Source: Pedobacter lusitanus (GTDB lineage: Bacteria > Bacteroidota > Bacteroidia > Sphingobacteriales > Sphingobacteriaceae). From it: a stretch of 64,000 bases of DNA. Positions 9,325 through 17,604 of this stretch are shown piece after piece. Position 1 is the first letter of the stretch, and each line of letters opens with the position of its first letter. The translations under genes and the position numbers were made by a program. Where the stretch lies: positions 5,332,001 through 5,396,000 of the forward strand of contig NZ_CP157278.1 of NCBI RefSeq assembly GCF_040026395.1, in the 5' to 3' direction. Under the pieces are notes generated by a model. That model saw nothing but the letters and a program-made list of their open reading frames with translations, searched no databases and was not told the origin of the DNA.

Positions 9325-9771
9325 ATGTTTAACTATGAAATTGGCGGAAACGAGAGAAAGATAGATACTTCGGAAGCGTTCGCAGATATCGCCCATAATA
9401 AAACGCTTTTTATACAAAAATTAACAGATAATGAACCGATCAAACCTGAAAAAGTAGAGGGTTTAAAAACTGTACAGGAGGTCTTTAATCATTATAAGCC
9501 TAAGGTTAATGTTGGTTTTGAAAGACAGGATGGAATGCCTGTTGCTGAAACTCTTCATTTTAATAATCTTGGTGATTTTTCTGTGAAAAATATTATTAAC
9601 CAGAGTACTCATCTGAATAACATCAATATTGAGCGCGAAATGTCTTTAAATGTTATTAAACAGCTCAAATCAAATAAAACTTTAAAGTCTACTCTTGATG
9701 ATGCAGAAACAAAACATGCATTTATCAGTGCTTTGAAAAATTTCGTAGCGGAGTTAGAAGAGAATAAATAG
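9325..9771 (+). CDS. tssB: T6SS contractile sheath small subunit TssB
   Basis: A 148-aa soluble protein. It contains the TssB pattern of a strand ending in ETLHFNNLGDFSVKNII (residues ~72-88), which corresponds to the conserved 'L-x-F-x-s-l-x-D-F-x-P' segment of VipA/TssB, then a helical C-terminus. TssB and TssC assemble into the cytoplasmic contractile sheath, whose exposed helix is the ClpV target. It follows clpV by 74 bp and precedes tssC by 38 bp. TssB in Proteobacteria is usually about 160-175 aa, so this is slightly short, as is common for Bacteroidota. Confidence 0.82.
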   Translation: MFNYEIGGNERKIDTSEAFADIAHNKTLFIQKLTDNEPIKPEKVEGLKTVQEVFNHYKPKVNVGFERQDGMPVAETLHFNNLGDFSVKNIINQSTHLNNINIEREMSLNVIKQLKSNKTLKSTLDDAETKHAFISALKNFVAELEENK

Positions 9772-9809
9772 ATCAGGTAATTCATAGGTTAAGATTAGAA
9801 GAATATATT

Positions 9810-11201
9810 ATGGCAACTCCAGAAGAACAAAAAACAGCACAGGAGAATTCTCAGGCGGCAGGATTTAAGCCGGCAGAGAAGGAAGAAAAGGGGAAACTGT
9901 CGCTCCAGGAGAGTTTGGATAAACTGGCAAGGGTTGGTGGTTTCGATTTATTGGAAGCAACTGTTGATGGTTTACAAAACTTAAATCCTGAAAGAAAAGC
10001 AAGGAAACAGATCTTTCTGACAGGAGATGAAAAGAAAAAAGAAAGAGAAGAATTGAAAAAGAAAATCCAGTTATGGATTGATGTATTGGAAGATTCTGAT
10101 TCTGTAGCTGCTATGACCACAAAAAGCACAGAAAAATTACTTGCTGCGGAAGAAAACTTAAATAAAAATATTGCTTCGGCACTGGAAAGTACCAGAGAAC
10201 TTGAGCAGGCTTATCGTTCTGTTAATTTATTCTATCAGAATACTGAAGCAGATAAATTAAAAAATGTTGTGCTGCTAAATGCTTCTATGGATCAGATTAA
10301 GGACCTGGACAATCCGAGATTTGTAGATTTTGTAAGTGATGAGCTGAAACAGAAATACGATCGTCTTGATTTACGCGAAAATTATTCGCTGATGGTTATC
10401 CCGGGATATATGGGATCTAATAAAGTGGTGGAGAAATGGGGTAAGGTAGCTTATGAAAATAAGGCCATGCTGGTAACTGATTTTGCGGATCTGGATCAGC
10501 CGGATGACGTAATTGATTTATTTACAGCGGCTAATTTAACTGGTGGTGATGCTTTCAGATCAAATGTGATCATGACTTGTAACTGGTTGGTTGGCAGAGG
10601 TAAAGTTAGTGAGGTTGGTGAAGAAGATGATTTAACGGTACCAGGATCTGCTGCATTGGCCGGAAAGATGTATTATACTTTGATGTCGCAGGTAACTGCC
10701 GGTAAAAAACATGGTGCCATCAATGATGTGGACGGGGTTAAGTTTGATCTTAAGAAGAGTGAAATTTCTCATTTAGAGCGTATTGGTCTGGTACCAATGG
10801 TAAATGAATATGGAAAGGTAATGGCTTTCTCTGCCAAGACGCTGTTTAATGGTGATAATATAGGTTTACAGACTTATTCTGTTGTACGTGTATTTGATTA
10901 TGTAACCAAGGTTCTTTTTGATTTCTTAAACAGAAGAGCTTTCGAGAACTGGACTTCTAAAACTGAACAGGATCTGCGCGGACAGATTGTTAAGTTCTTA
11001 GATGGTATTCAGGGACCTGACCGTTTAATTGAGCGCTTCAAAATTATGCGTTTTGAGCGCGATGAATTACAAAAAGATAAAATCCATCTGGATATTCATA
11101 TCACTCCTTATTTTCCTGCAAAAAGTTTTGTTGTAAAACTTGACGGGCAAAAAGGCGAGGATGAAGAAACCACCTGGAGTTCAGAATATGCGCAGCAGTA
11201 A
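9810..11201 (+). CDS. tssC: T6SS contractile sheath large subunit TssC
   Basis: A 463-aa soluble protein directly downstream of tssB. Recognisable TssC segments are a charged helix followed by ALESTRELEQAYRSVNLF, corresponding to the 'W-x-G-L-x-x-L' region, and further on NRRAFENWTSKTEQDLRGQI, matching the conserved C-terminal segment of TssC/VipB. The C-terminal DIHITPYFPAKSFVVKL matches the beta-strand end that interlocks sheath subunits. The first ~60 residues are low-complexity and charged. A clear hairpin terminator follows at 11249-11290, closing this transcription unit before the flavodoxin-like gene. Confidence 0.87.
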   Translation: MATPEEQKTAQENSQAAGFKPAEKEEKGKLSLQESLDKLARVGGFDLLEATVDGLQNLNPERKARKQIFLTGDEKKKEREELKKKIQLWIDVLEDSDSVAAMTTKSTEKLLAAEENLNKNIASALESTRELEQAYRSVNLFYQNTEADKLKNVVLLNASMDQIKDLDNPRFVDFVSDELKQKYDRLDLRENYSLMVIPGYMGSNKVVEKWGKVAYENKAMLVTDFADLDQPDDVIDLFTAANLTGGDAFRSNVIMTCNWLVGRGKVSEVGEEDDLTVPGSAALAGKMYYTLMSQVTAGKKHGAINDVDGVKFDLKKSEISHLERIGLVPMVNEYGKVMAFSAKTLFNGDNIGLQTYSVVRVFDYVTKVLFDFLNRRAFENWTSKTEQDLRGQIVKFLDGIQGPDRLIERFKIMRFERDELQKDKIHLDIHITPYFPAKSFVVKLDGQKGEDEETTWSSEYAQQ

Positions 11202-11248
11202 ATAAATACTTGTCGCTGAAAAACAATTGAATATTAGAATTTTTAAGG

Positions 11249-11290
11249 ATATCCGGGCAGATTGGAAAGATCTGCACCGGATATTTTTTT
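11249..11290 (+). terminator. Rho-independent terminator after tssC
   Basis: The arms atatccgg-gcagat and atctgc-a-ccggatat form a stem of about 14 bp with one bulged base and a short loop, followed directly by a run of seven T. It lies 47 bp after the tssC stop. Confidence 0.85.
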
Positions 11291-11367
11291 ATATATCTGT
11301 TCACATTTCCTGCCTTAACAATTTCTTCATATTTTAGCACCTGAACTTTACATAGGCCCGCAAATAA

Positions 11368-11937
11368 ATGAAACAACTATTGATCATAAATGGTGATCCT
11401 GAAAAAACTGCTGCTACAAGTTATTTGATCCAGGCATATGTTAAAGGGGCAAGAGAAGCTGGTGCTCATATCAAAGAAATTGCTATTGTTGATCTGATCT
11501 TTAATTCGAACAAACAATTCAATAACAGGGTTACTGAACTGGAACCTGATTTGAAACGTGCACTTGACTTAATTATGTGGGCAAACCATGTTGTGTTGTT
11601 CTGCCCGGTATATTTATCTTCTATTCCAACCCGGATTACCGGCTTCTTCGACAGATTGTTTATGCCTAACCAGGTTTTTCATGCAGCTCAGCAGGGAATA
11701 AACAATAATTTTAGTGGTAAATCTGCAAGAATTGTCTCTATTCTTGACCAGGAAACATTTGAGTATTGGAAACAAGACAAGAAAATTACTTACCTGTCTA
11801 TTAAAAGAAACGTTTTCGAAAACTGTCGTTTTCATCCTGTATTAACCAATACCATAGGACAGCTGTATTCTTTGGATAACGAGTACAGCAAGAAGTGGTT
11901 AAGGAAACTGGAGGCCTTTGGTTCGAAGATCATATAG
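11368..11937 (+). CDS. Flavodoxin-fold NAD(P)H oxidoreductase (NQO1/Flavodoxin_2-like)
   Basis: A 189-aa soluble protein. It starts with the beta-strand and P-loop-like turn of flavodoxin-fold enzymes (LLIINGDPEKTAATSYL, residues ~3-19), then has VVLFCPVYLSSIPTRITGFF (~74-93), the typical 'P-l-Y/W-w-s-x-P-a-x-l-K-g-f/W-x-D-r' segment of the NQO1/KefF/MdaB family, with DRLF after it. These enzymes bind FMN or FAD and reduce quinones or related acceptors. It sits between tssC and the first hcp but is isolated on both sides (terminator upstream, 124 bp downstream). It is not a known T6SS component and may simply be an insertion in the locus. Start ATG at 11368 fits the fold's first strand. Confidence 0.7.
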   Translation: MKQLLIINGDPEKTAATSYLIQAYVKGAREAGAHIKEIAIVDLIFNSNKQFNNRVTELEPDLKRALDLIMWANHVVLFCPVYLSSIPTRITGFFDRLFMPNQVFHAAQQGINNNFSGKSARIVSILDQETFEYWKQDKKITYLSIKRNVFENCRFHPVLTNTIGQLYSLDNEYSKKWLRKLEAFGSKII

Positions 11938-12061
11938 GCTTTAACTCTTTTTTATTGGTTATCTGAATAATTTGTTTTATCTTGTTGATTATAAGATGAT
12001 AGTGGCAAAGTATTTGCTATTGTCATTGTAATTATAAATAATAACCCTAAAACAAAAAGTT

Positions 12062-12457
12062 ATGGCTTTCAAAGCAAGATTAAACTTTTCGGGCAAGGAG
12101 TACGATGTGCTTCACTGTGCCTATTCTCTAAACCGTGATGTTGATGCAAAAGGAAGACCCTCTTCCGGAGTGTATGGTGGAACAATCGATATTGAACTCG
12201 AATCTACCGAAGATACCTCAGTTGTTGAAGCAATGGTAAACAATCAGTACAAACCTTTAACCGGCACTTTGCTCATCAAAAAATCTGAAGAAGATGCAAA
12301 GATGAAGGAGGTTCATTTTGAAGATGGATACATCGTTAAGTATTCAGAAGGAATTAATATCACCGGAGCTAATCCGATGACATTGAAATTCCAGATCTCA
12401 GCCCGTAAATTAAAACTGGGAAATGCTGAGCACACTAATGACTGGCCTAAGGCTTAA
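12062..12457 (+). CDS. tssD: T6SS tube protein Hcp/TssD, type A copy 1
   Basis: A 131-aa protein of the Bacteroidota TssD type: it starts MAFKARL, includes SLNRDVDAKGRPSSGVYGG near the N-terminus and ends AEHTNDWPKA. Hcp rings stack into the inner tube and carry cargo. This is the first of four consecutive paralogues. By my reading it differs from the third copy (13100) at only 7 positions, but from its direct neighbour (12494) at many more. That defines an A type (FSGKEYDVLHC) and a B type (LGSKEFDVLQC). Confidence 0.9.
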   Translation: MAFKARLNFSGKEYDVLHCAYSLNRDVDAKGRPSSGVYGGTIDIELESTEDTSVVEAMVNNQYKPLTGTLLIKKSEEDAKMKEVHFEDGYIVKYSEGINITGANPMTLKFQISARKLKLGNAEHTNDWPKA

Positions 12458-12493
12458 TTGTAAAGATCCGTTTAACATTAAAAAAACATTATC

Positions 12494-12889
12494 ATGGCTT
12501 TTAAAACCAGATTGACTCTAGGGTCGAAAGAATTTGATGTGCTGCAGTGCAGCTATTCATTAAACAGAGATGTAGATGCAAAAGGGCGTCCTTCTTCTGG
12601 AGTTTACGGTGGAACTATTCACCTGGAGATTGAATCTACTGAAGATACTTCAGTGATCGAGTCTATGGTTAACAACCAATATAAACCTCAGGCAGGAACT
12701 ATTGTATTTAAAAAAGGTGAAGAAGATGCAAAAATGAAAGAATTGCATTTTGAAGATGGTTACATCATTCAGTATAACGAAGGGATTGCAGTAAATGACA
12801 ATACCCCGATGACGTTGAGTTTTGTCGTGTCTGCACGTAAGTTGAAAATCGGCAATGCCGAACATACTAACGACTGGCCTAAAGCTTAA
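12494..12889 (+). CDS. tssD: T6SS tube protein Hcp/TssD, type B copy 1
   Basis: A 131-aa TssD protein, 36 bp after the first hcp and probably co-transcribed with it. It has the B-type signature LGSKEFDVLQC and NEGIAVND in place of the A-type FSGKEYDVLHC and SEGI-IT. It differs from the fourth copy (13606) at about 9 positions. A stem-loop terminator (12904-12943) follows. The A and B types may form distinct or mixed tubes, or load different cargo (inference). Confidence 0.9.
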   Translation: MAFKTRLTLGSKEFDVLQCSYSLNRDVDAKGRPSSGVYGGTIHLEIESTEDTSVIESMVNNQYKPQAGTIVFKKGEEDAKMKELHFEDGYIIQYNEGIAVNDNTPMTLSFVVSARKLKIGNAEHTNDWPKA

Positions 12890-12903
12890 ACAGGTATTTT
12901 AAT

Positions 12904-12943
12904 AATAAGTCTGCCGCAGCTTATATCAGCTGGCAGACTTATT
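12904..12943 (+). terminator. Terminator hairpin after second hcp
   Basis: The arms aataagtctgcc and ggcagacttatt form a 12-bp perfect stem, with an inner agct/agct pairing and a small bulge, followed by the T-rich tract attttatttg. It lies 15 bp after the stop of the second hcp and would separate the first A-B pair from the second. Confidence 0.8.
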
Positions 12944-13099
12944 TTATTTGTACCACTCTGCATACAAATTCTGAATTAATTATTGGCTTTGCTGAATAAT
13001 GCAGTCTGACTCCATATTAGGGGGACTGCTGATCATGGCAAACTTATTGTTATTACCTATATAGTATTTAATAAAAAATTTCACCCAAAAATTAAAGTT

Positions 13100-13495
13100 A
13101 TGGCTTTCAAAGCAAGATTAACCTTTTCGGGCAAGGAGTACGACGTACTTCATTGTGCTTATTCCCTGAACCGTGATGTAGATGCAAAAGGAAGACCTTC
13201 TTCCGGAGTGTATGGTGGCACAATCGACGTAGAAATCGAATCAACTGAAGATACTTCTGTGGTTGAAGCGATGGTTAATAATCAGTATAAACCGCTTACT
13301 GGTGTATTACTGATCAAAAAATCTGATGAAGATGCGAAAATGAAAGAAGTTCATTTTGAGGATGGATACATCGTTAAGTATTCCGAAGGTATCAGAATTA
13401 CGGGTGATAACCCAATGACATTGAAGTTTCAGATCTCGGCCCGTAAATTAAAGTTGGGGAATGCTGAGCATACCAATGACTGGCCTAAAGCATAA
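13100..13495 (+). CDS. tssD: T6SS tube protein Hcp/TssD, type A copy 2
   Basis: A 131-aa A-type TssD, nearly the same as the copy at 12062 (I count 7 differences, mostly conservative, such as I/V and E/D). The few bases just before the start (aaagttatgg) are shared by both A copies, but the rest of the upstream regions differ. That suggests the duplication is not very recent or that the upstream sequence has drifted. It has its own 210-bp upstream region after a terminator, so it may have its own promoter. Confidence 0.9.
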   Translation: MAFKARLTFSGKEYDVLHCAYSLNRDVDAKGRPSSGVYGGTIDVEIESTEDTSVVEAMVNNQYKPLTGVLLIKKSDEDAKMKEVHFEDGYIVKYSEGIRITGDNPMTLKFQISARKLKLGNAEHTNDWPKA

Positions 13496-13605
13496 TTTAA
13501 CACTTAAAATTCCAATATCATTTTAGTATAGCGCTAAATATTCACGATATTTAATCTTAAGTCGGTTAATCAATTAATAAAATTTATAAAATATAATCTA
13601 GTATC

Positions 13606-14001
13606 ATGGCTTTCAAAACCAGATTGACTCTCGGATCTAAAGAATTCGATGTGCTGCAGTGCAGTTTTTCATTAAATAGAGATGTAGACGCTAAAGGCCG
13701 TCCATCATCGGGTGTATATGGTGGAACTATCCACGTGGAGATAGAATCAACTGAAGATACATCAGTTATTGAATCAATGGTTAATAACCAGTATAAACCT
13801 CTGTCAGGAACGATTACTTTCAAAAAGGGAGAAGAGGATGCAAAAATGAAAGAGTTGTCATTTGAAGATGGTTATATCATTCAATATAATGAAGGGATTG
13901 CTGTAAATGATAAAACACCAATGACTTTAAGTTTTGTATTGTCTGCCCGTAAGCTGAAACTTGGAAATGCAGAGCATACTAACGACTGGCCAAAAGCTTA
14001 A
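13606..14001 (+). CDS. tssD: T6SS tube protein Hcp/TssD, type B copy 2
   Basis: A 131-aa B-type TssD, the partner of the copy at 12494. It lies 110 bp after the A-type copy 2, a wider gap than the 36 bp in the first pair. It ends just before a 40-nt perfect palindrome that probably ends transcription ahead of vgrG. Four Hcp proteins next to a single VgrG is more than one tube needs and points to cargo or tube specialisation, or to a gene-dosage need. Confidence 0.9.
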   Translation: MAFKTRLTLGSKEFDVLQCSFSLNRDVDAKGRPSSGVYGGTIHVEIESTEDTSVIESMVNNQYKPLSGTITFKKGEEDAKMKELSFEDGYIIQYNEGIAVNDKTPMTLSFVLSARKLKLGNAEHTNDWPKA

Positions 14002-14005
14002 GTAG

Positions 14006-14045
14006 TAATTAGGACCATTATACCATGGTATAATGGTCCTAATTA
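14006..14045. terminator. 40-nt perfect palindrome between hcp and vgrG
   Basis: The left half, taattaggaccattatacca, is followed directly by its exact reverse complement, with the centre between 14025 and 14026. It begins 5 bp after the fourth hcp stop. As RNA it would form a near-loopless 18-19-bp stem flanked by A/T, and it can act on either strand. The likely role is a terminator or a 3' stabiliser of the abundant hcp mRNA. There is no long T run after it. Confidence 0.7.
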
Positions 14046-14199
14046 TAAAATCATTTTTAGCGAATTTATTAAGTTAACTGCTATATCATCCTGATAGGCC
14101 TATGCCTTTTTTGTTGATTTTTTTATAGCGGAGGCAACGATAATACCTGGATTCAGGATAGAAAATATAATCAATCTTCAAACCGCAGACATCCAAACG

Positions 14200-16035
14200 A
14201 TGGAAAAGAAAATTAATCTGGAAATACACATTGATGATAAAGAGATTATTCATTTTAATTCTCTTAAGATTACCCAGGCATTTAACCGTCATCATGAATT
14301 TGAACTCATCATTAACCAGGATGTAATAGAAGAGACGAGATCTTTTAAAATTGATCAGTCTAAATCGTGGATTGGTAAGAGTTTTATCATCAGTATTGAT
14401 CATGGCGGTACAGCTTTTAAAGGGGTAGTATGCGAAGTGAATCTTTCCCAGAGCCACGGTTTAAGAGGTGATCTCATTATTAAAGGGTATTCTCCAACTA
14501 TTTTACTGGAGAGCGGTGGCAATATGCTGTCTTTTAGTGATATGCAGTTGGATGGGATTGTGAAAAAGGTTACTTCAGGGATTGCCGGTAACGATATTGA
14601 ACTTTCGATAAAACCAGTGTATAAAGAAACACTGAAATATATAACCCAGTTTAAGGAAAGTAACTTTAGCTTCATCAACAGGCTGAGTTCAGAATATGGT
14701 GAGTTTTTCTATTATGATGGCAGAGTGCTGCATTTCGGAAAACCATCAAATCAGAAATCTGTGAAACTGGTACATGGCCAGAATCTGAATTTCATGAATA
14801 TGTCAGTCCGTATTCTTCCGATGGGTTTCTCTTACTATTCTTATCGTTCTGAAGAAAACAGTACACTGGATGCACAGGCGCCTGGTCATGTAGAAGGATT
14901 AAATGGTTTTTCTCAGCATGCGTTTCAGCAATCCTCTTCTGTTTTTGATAATCATGTAAATCACCCGGTTAAACCCAGGGTAGAGAATAAAAGTCAGCTG
15001 GATAAACTAGCTCAGACACATAAAGCTGCAATGGCTTCCAATTTATCGGATATTACCGGTGAAAGTACCAATACAGCATTAAATATTGGCTGTATTGCTG
15101 ATGTTTATGTCTCCCGGAAGGATGATTCGGGTGTCTTTAATCAGGATTCTCTGAGTAAATTTTTAATTACTGAAATTACACATCATATTGATGGTCTGAG
15201 CAGATATACCAATTCATTTAAAGGGGTTCCTGCAGATACCGAAGTGCTTACTGTAGACAATGTCCGTGTTCCTCAGGCAGAATCCCAGGTAGCGATCGTA
15301 ACAGATAATAATGATCCTTCGCAAACAGGAAGGATTAAAGTGCAGATGTTATGGCAGGAAAATAATTTAACAACGGACTGGATCAGGGTGTTAACTCCGG
15401 ATGCGGGATCGAGTGAACCTTTTTCTAAAAACAGAGGGTATGTATTTATACCGGAAGTTGGTGATCAGGTGATTGTGGGATTCAGGTATAATGACCCAGA
15501 CAGACCTTTTGTAATGGGAAGTATTTTTCATGGCACTACCGGAGCAGGTGGTTCTGATGCTAATCATCTAAAAAGGATTGCAACCAGAAGCGGACACCTG
15601 GTTGAGTTTAACGATGGACCGTCGGGACATGGGATTACGATTACGGATATCAATAAGAATATCATTCATATAGATACGGCGGGTAATAATATTACGATTA
15701 CAGCGAATGAAAATATGACACTGAATTCGAAAAATATGCAGATCAACGTAGCTGAAAACATGGATGTTCAGGTCGGTAAGGATATTACATTCATGGCTGG
15801 AAACAACATGAGCACGCAGGTCGGGGTAAACAGCCAGATCAGTATTGGAGCAGACTATATACTAAATGCAGCAAATATATCAGAAATAGCTATTGATGCT
15901 TTTCAGAGTGAAGCAACTAATATTACAAAGACGGCGGCTGGTGCACTCAATCTGAGTAGTACAGAGGGAAGTATCACCAAACATGCTGCAAAGACAATTC
16001 ATAATAACAGTGGTGAAAAAAGTAATCTGTTTTAG
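14200..16035 (+). CDS. tssI: T6SS spike protein VgrG/TssI
   Basis: A 611-aa protein with the phage gp27-gp5 architecture. A gp27-like hub fills residues ~1-350 and contains the late-domain pattern YITQFKESNFSFINRLSSEYG (the family's 'Q-Y-x-E-S-x-x-x-F-x-x-R-L'). An OB-fold gp5 domain spans ~360-450 (TGRIKVQMLW, GDQVIVGFRYNDPDRPFVMG). The C-terminal part is a repetitive beta-helix needle (repeats such as ITITANENMTL and INVAENMDV). VgrG trimers cap the Hcp tube and carry PAAR-like tips and effectors. No extra C-terminal enzymatic domain is present. It starts the cargo cassette; the next gene begins 2 bp after its stop. Confidence 0.93.
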   Translation: MEKKINLEIHIDDKEIIHFNSLKITQAFNRHHEFELIINQDVIEETRSFKIDQSKSWIGKSFIISIDHGGTAFKGVVCEVNLSQSHGLRGDLIIKGYSPTILLESGGNMLSFSDMQLDGIVKKVTSGIAGNDIELSIKPVYKETLKYITQFKESNFSFINRLSSEYGEFFYYDGRVLHFGKPSNQKSVKLVHGQNLNFMNMSVRILPMGFSYYSYRSEENSTLDAQAPGHVEGLNGFSQHAFQQSSSVFDNHVNHPVKPRVENKSQLDKLAQTHKAAMASNLSDITGESTNTALNIGCIADVYVSRKDDSGVFNQDSLSKFLITEITHHIDGLSRYTNSFKGVPADTEVLTVDNVRVPQAESQVAIVTDNNDPSQTGRIKVQMLWQENNLTTDWIRVLTPDAGSSEPFSKNRGYVFIPEVGDQVIVGFRYNDPDRPFVMGSIFHGTTGAGGSDANHLKRIATRSGHLVEFNDGPSGHGITITDINKNIIHIDTAGNNITITANENMTLNSKNMQINVAENMDVQVGKDITFMAGNNMSTQVGVNSQISIGADYILNAANISEIAIDAFQSEATNITKTAAGALNLSSTEGSITKHAAKTIHNNSGEKSNLF

Positions 16036-16037
16036 CT

Positions 16038-17600
16038 ATGAGCAGAGGTAATATCATAAAAATGTCCAATGGACGTATGAGTGAAATTGCGAAGCTGGAG
16101 CATACCTCCTTTGCTAAGACTATAAATTCTACTGCGGCTGGTACCATTAATGAAAAAGGAACCGAGGGGGTGAAGTTTGGTGAACCTCAAAAAGGAGTAA
16201 CCAAGGATGATCTTGTTAATATCACTGTCGGAATGTTTTTTGACGGTACCGGAAATAACAGGAAAAATATCGACAGCAGGTTAGATGTGAATTCCGATAA
16301 TCATTATAAATCAGAAGGGTGGAAGTTCTATTGGCAGGATAATACGAGTTATAAAAATGACAGAACAAATGTTGATCACCTGGAAAAGATGTACAAACAG
16401 GAGAGTCTTTATTTTTCTATTTACATTGAAGGAATTGGAACTGAAAATGATGAGTATGATGATCTGACCGATATGGGAATTGCGACAGGGGAAAAAGGGG
16501 TTAGAGGGAAAGTAAGAGTTGGATGTGAAAACCTTGTTAAAGTAATTAAGGGTAAAACCCAGAAGAATATCGATACATTGACAGTTGATGTATTTGGTTT
16601 TAGCAGGGGGGCAGCGGCGGCAAGAAATTTTGTACATGAAATTACAAAAGCTGCCTATTCGGCAAGACTAATGGGAGCCAAAGAATCTCAGCTCGTTGAT
16701 GCTGATAATCACGTGGTTAATAAGTTGGAACTGCCAGCCCGCGGACACTTTGGTCTTCAAATGGAGAAAGCCGGTCGTAAGGTGAACTTCGTTAAAATCA
16801 GATTTGCGGGTTTATTCGATACCGTTTCTGCTTATGGTATAGTCCATAGTAATGATGTTACTGAATTAAAGCTGAATGCAGTTAATAAAGCATCTGATAT
16901 AGTTCATTTAACTGCAGCTGATGAGCATCGCCGATTATTTGAATTAACTTCAGTCACCAAAGGAAAAGAGATTTCTTTACCAGGTGTACACTCAGATATA
17001 GGTGGAAGCTATGTAGATAATGAAGTTGAAGAAGTCTCTCTGGCCGAAGAAATGCTATCCATTATCAATCGGAAAAAATTAATTGAAGATGAAAAAAACA
17101 GACTGATTGAGCAGGGCTGGTATAGAGCAAATCAGATGACTAATGATCAGCCTTATAAACTTAAAGGGAGCAGGGTGCTCCGAAATAAGTATAGTCTGAT
17201 CCCTTTGCATTTAATGTTTGAACTGGGATTAGCTTCTTGTCAGTTTAAAGAGACATTAATAAATAATAACGTCTATAAAGTACCTGCAATCCCACTGAAG
17301 AATACGAACTGGACGCTGGTAGATGTTTACAACCGATTAAGGGCTTATGCAGTTTTAAACACTGCACCCGCGATGCTGTTTAATAATTCCCGGCAATTAA
17401 ATTCTTTGAAAGGAATGGTCGATCATGGAGTATATGCAGCTGATAAATATGCCGCGACAAAAAAAGATGCTGAAGTACTTTATGAGTTGAGAAATAAATT
17501 CCTTCATTTCTCTTCAAGTTGGGATGGAGTTGGTAAAGAACCAAATATTAATGAGAAAGGGCAGAGAGAAAGAGATGTTTTTAATAAAAGAGCTACTTAG
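16038..17600 (+). CDS. DUF2235 alpha/beta hydrolase, Tle1-like T6SS lipase effector
   Basis: A 520-aa protein with no signal peptide. It has the DUF2235 opening motif FFDGTGNN (residues 67-74), the nucleophile elbow GFSRG (187-191, Ser189) followed by AAAARNF, an aspartate in AGLFDTV (Asp261) and a histidine in LPGVHSDIGG (His318). This gives a plausible Ser-Asp-His triad. The family includes Tle1 phospholipases injected by T6SS to attack target-cell membranes. It starts 2 bp after vgrG, the classic place for VgrG-linked cargo, and is followed by a lipoprotein gene that may encode its immunity protein. The substrate is not visible from sequence. The N-terminal ~55 residues may be the VgrG-binding segment (inference). 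Confidence 0.82.
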   Translation: MSRGNIIKMSNGRMSEIAKLEHTSFAKTINSTAAGTINEKGTEGVKFGEPQKGVTKDDLVNITVGMFFDGTGNNRKNIDSRLDVNSDNHYKSEGWKFYWQDNTSYKNDRTNVDHLEKMYKQESLYFSIYIEGIGTENDEYDDLTDMGIATGEKGVRGKVRVGCENLVKVIKGKTQKNIDTLTVDVFGFSRGAAAARNFVHEITKAAYSARLMGAKESQLVDADNHVVNKLELPARGHFGLQMEKAGRKVNFVKIRFAGLFDTVSAYGIVHSNDVTELKLNAVNKASDIVHLTAADEHRRLFELTSVTKGKEISLPGVHSDIGGSYVDNEVEEVSLAEEMLSIINRKKLIEDEKNRLIEQGWYRANQMTNDQPYKLKGSRVLRNKYSLIPLHLMFELGLASCQFKETLINNNVYKVPAIPLKNTNWTLVDVYNRLRAYAVLNTAPAMLFNNSRQLNSLKGMVDHGVYAADKYAATKKDAEVLYELRNKFLHFSSSWDGVGKEPNINEKGQRERDVFNKRAT

Positions 17601-17604
17601 ATAT

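Noticed and set aside
12062..14001. Hcp repeats as a CRISPR-like or non-coding repeat array
   Set aside because: The repetition is four full-length coding paralogues, with no short direct repeats and spacers.
17524..17604. Upstream in-frame start for the DUF2931-like lipoprotein
   Set aside because: It would overlap the lipase gene by 77 bp and place 27 hydrophilic residues before a perfect lipoprotein signal peptide, so 17605 is used.
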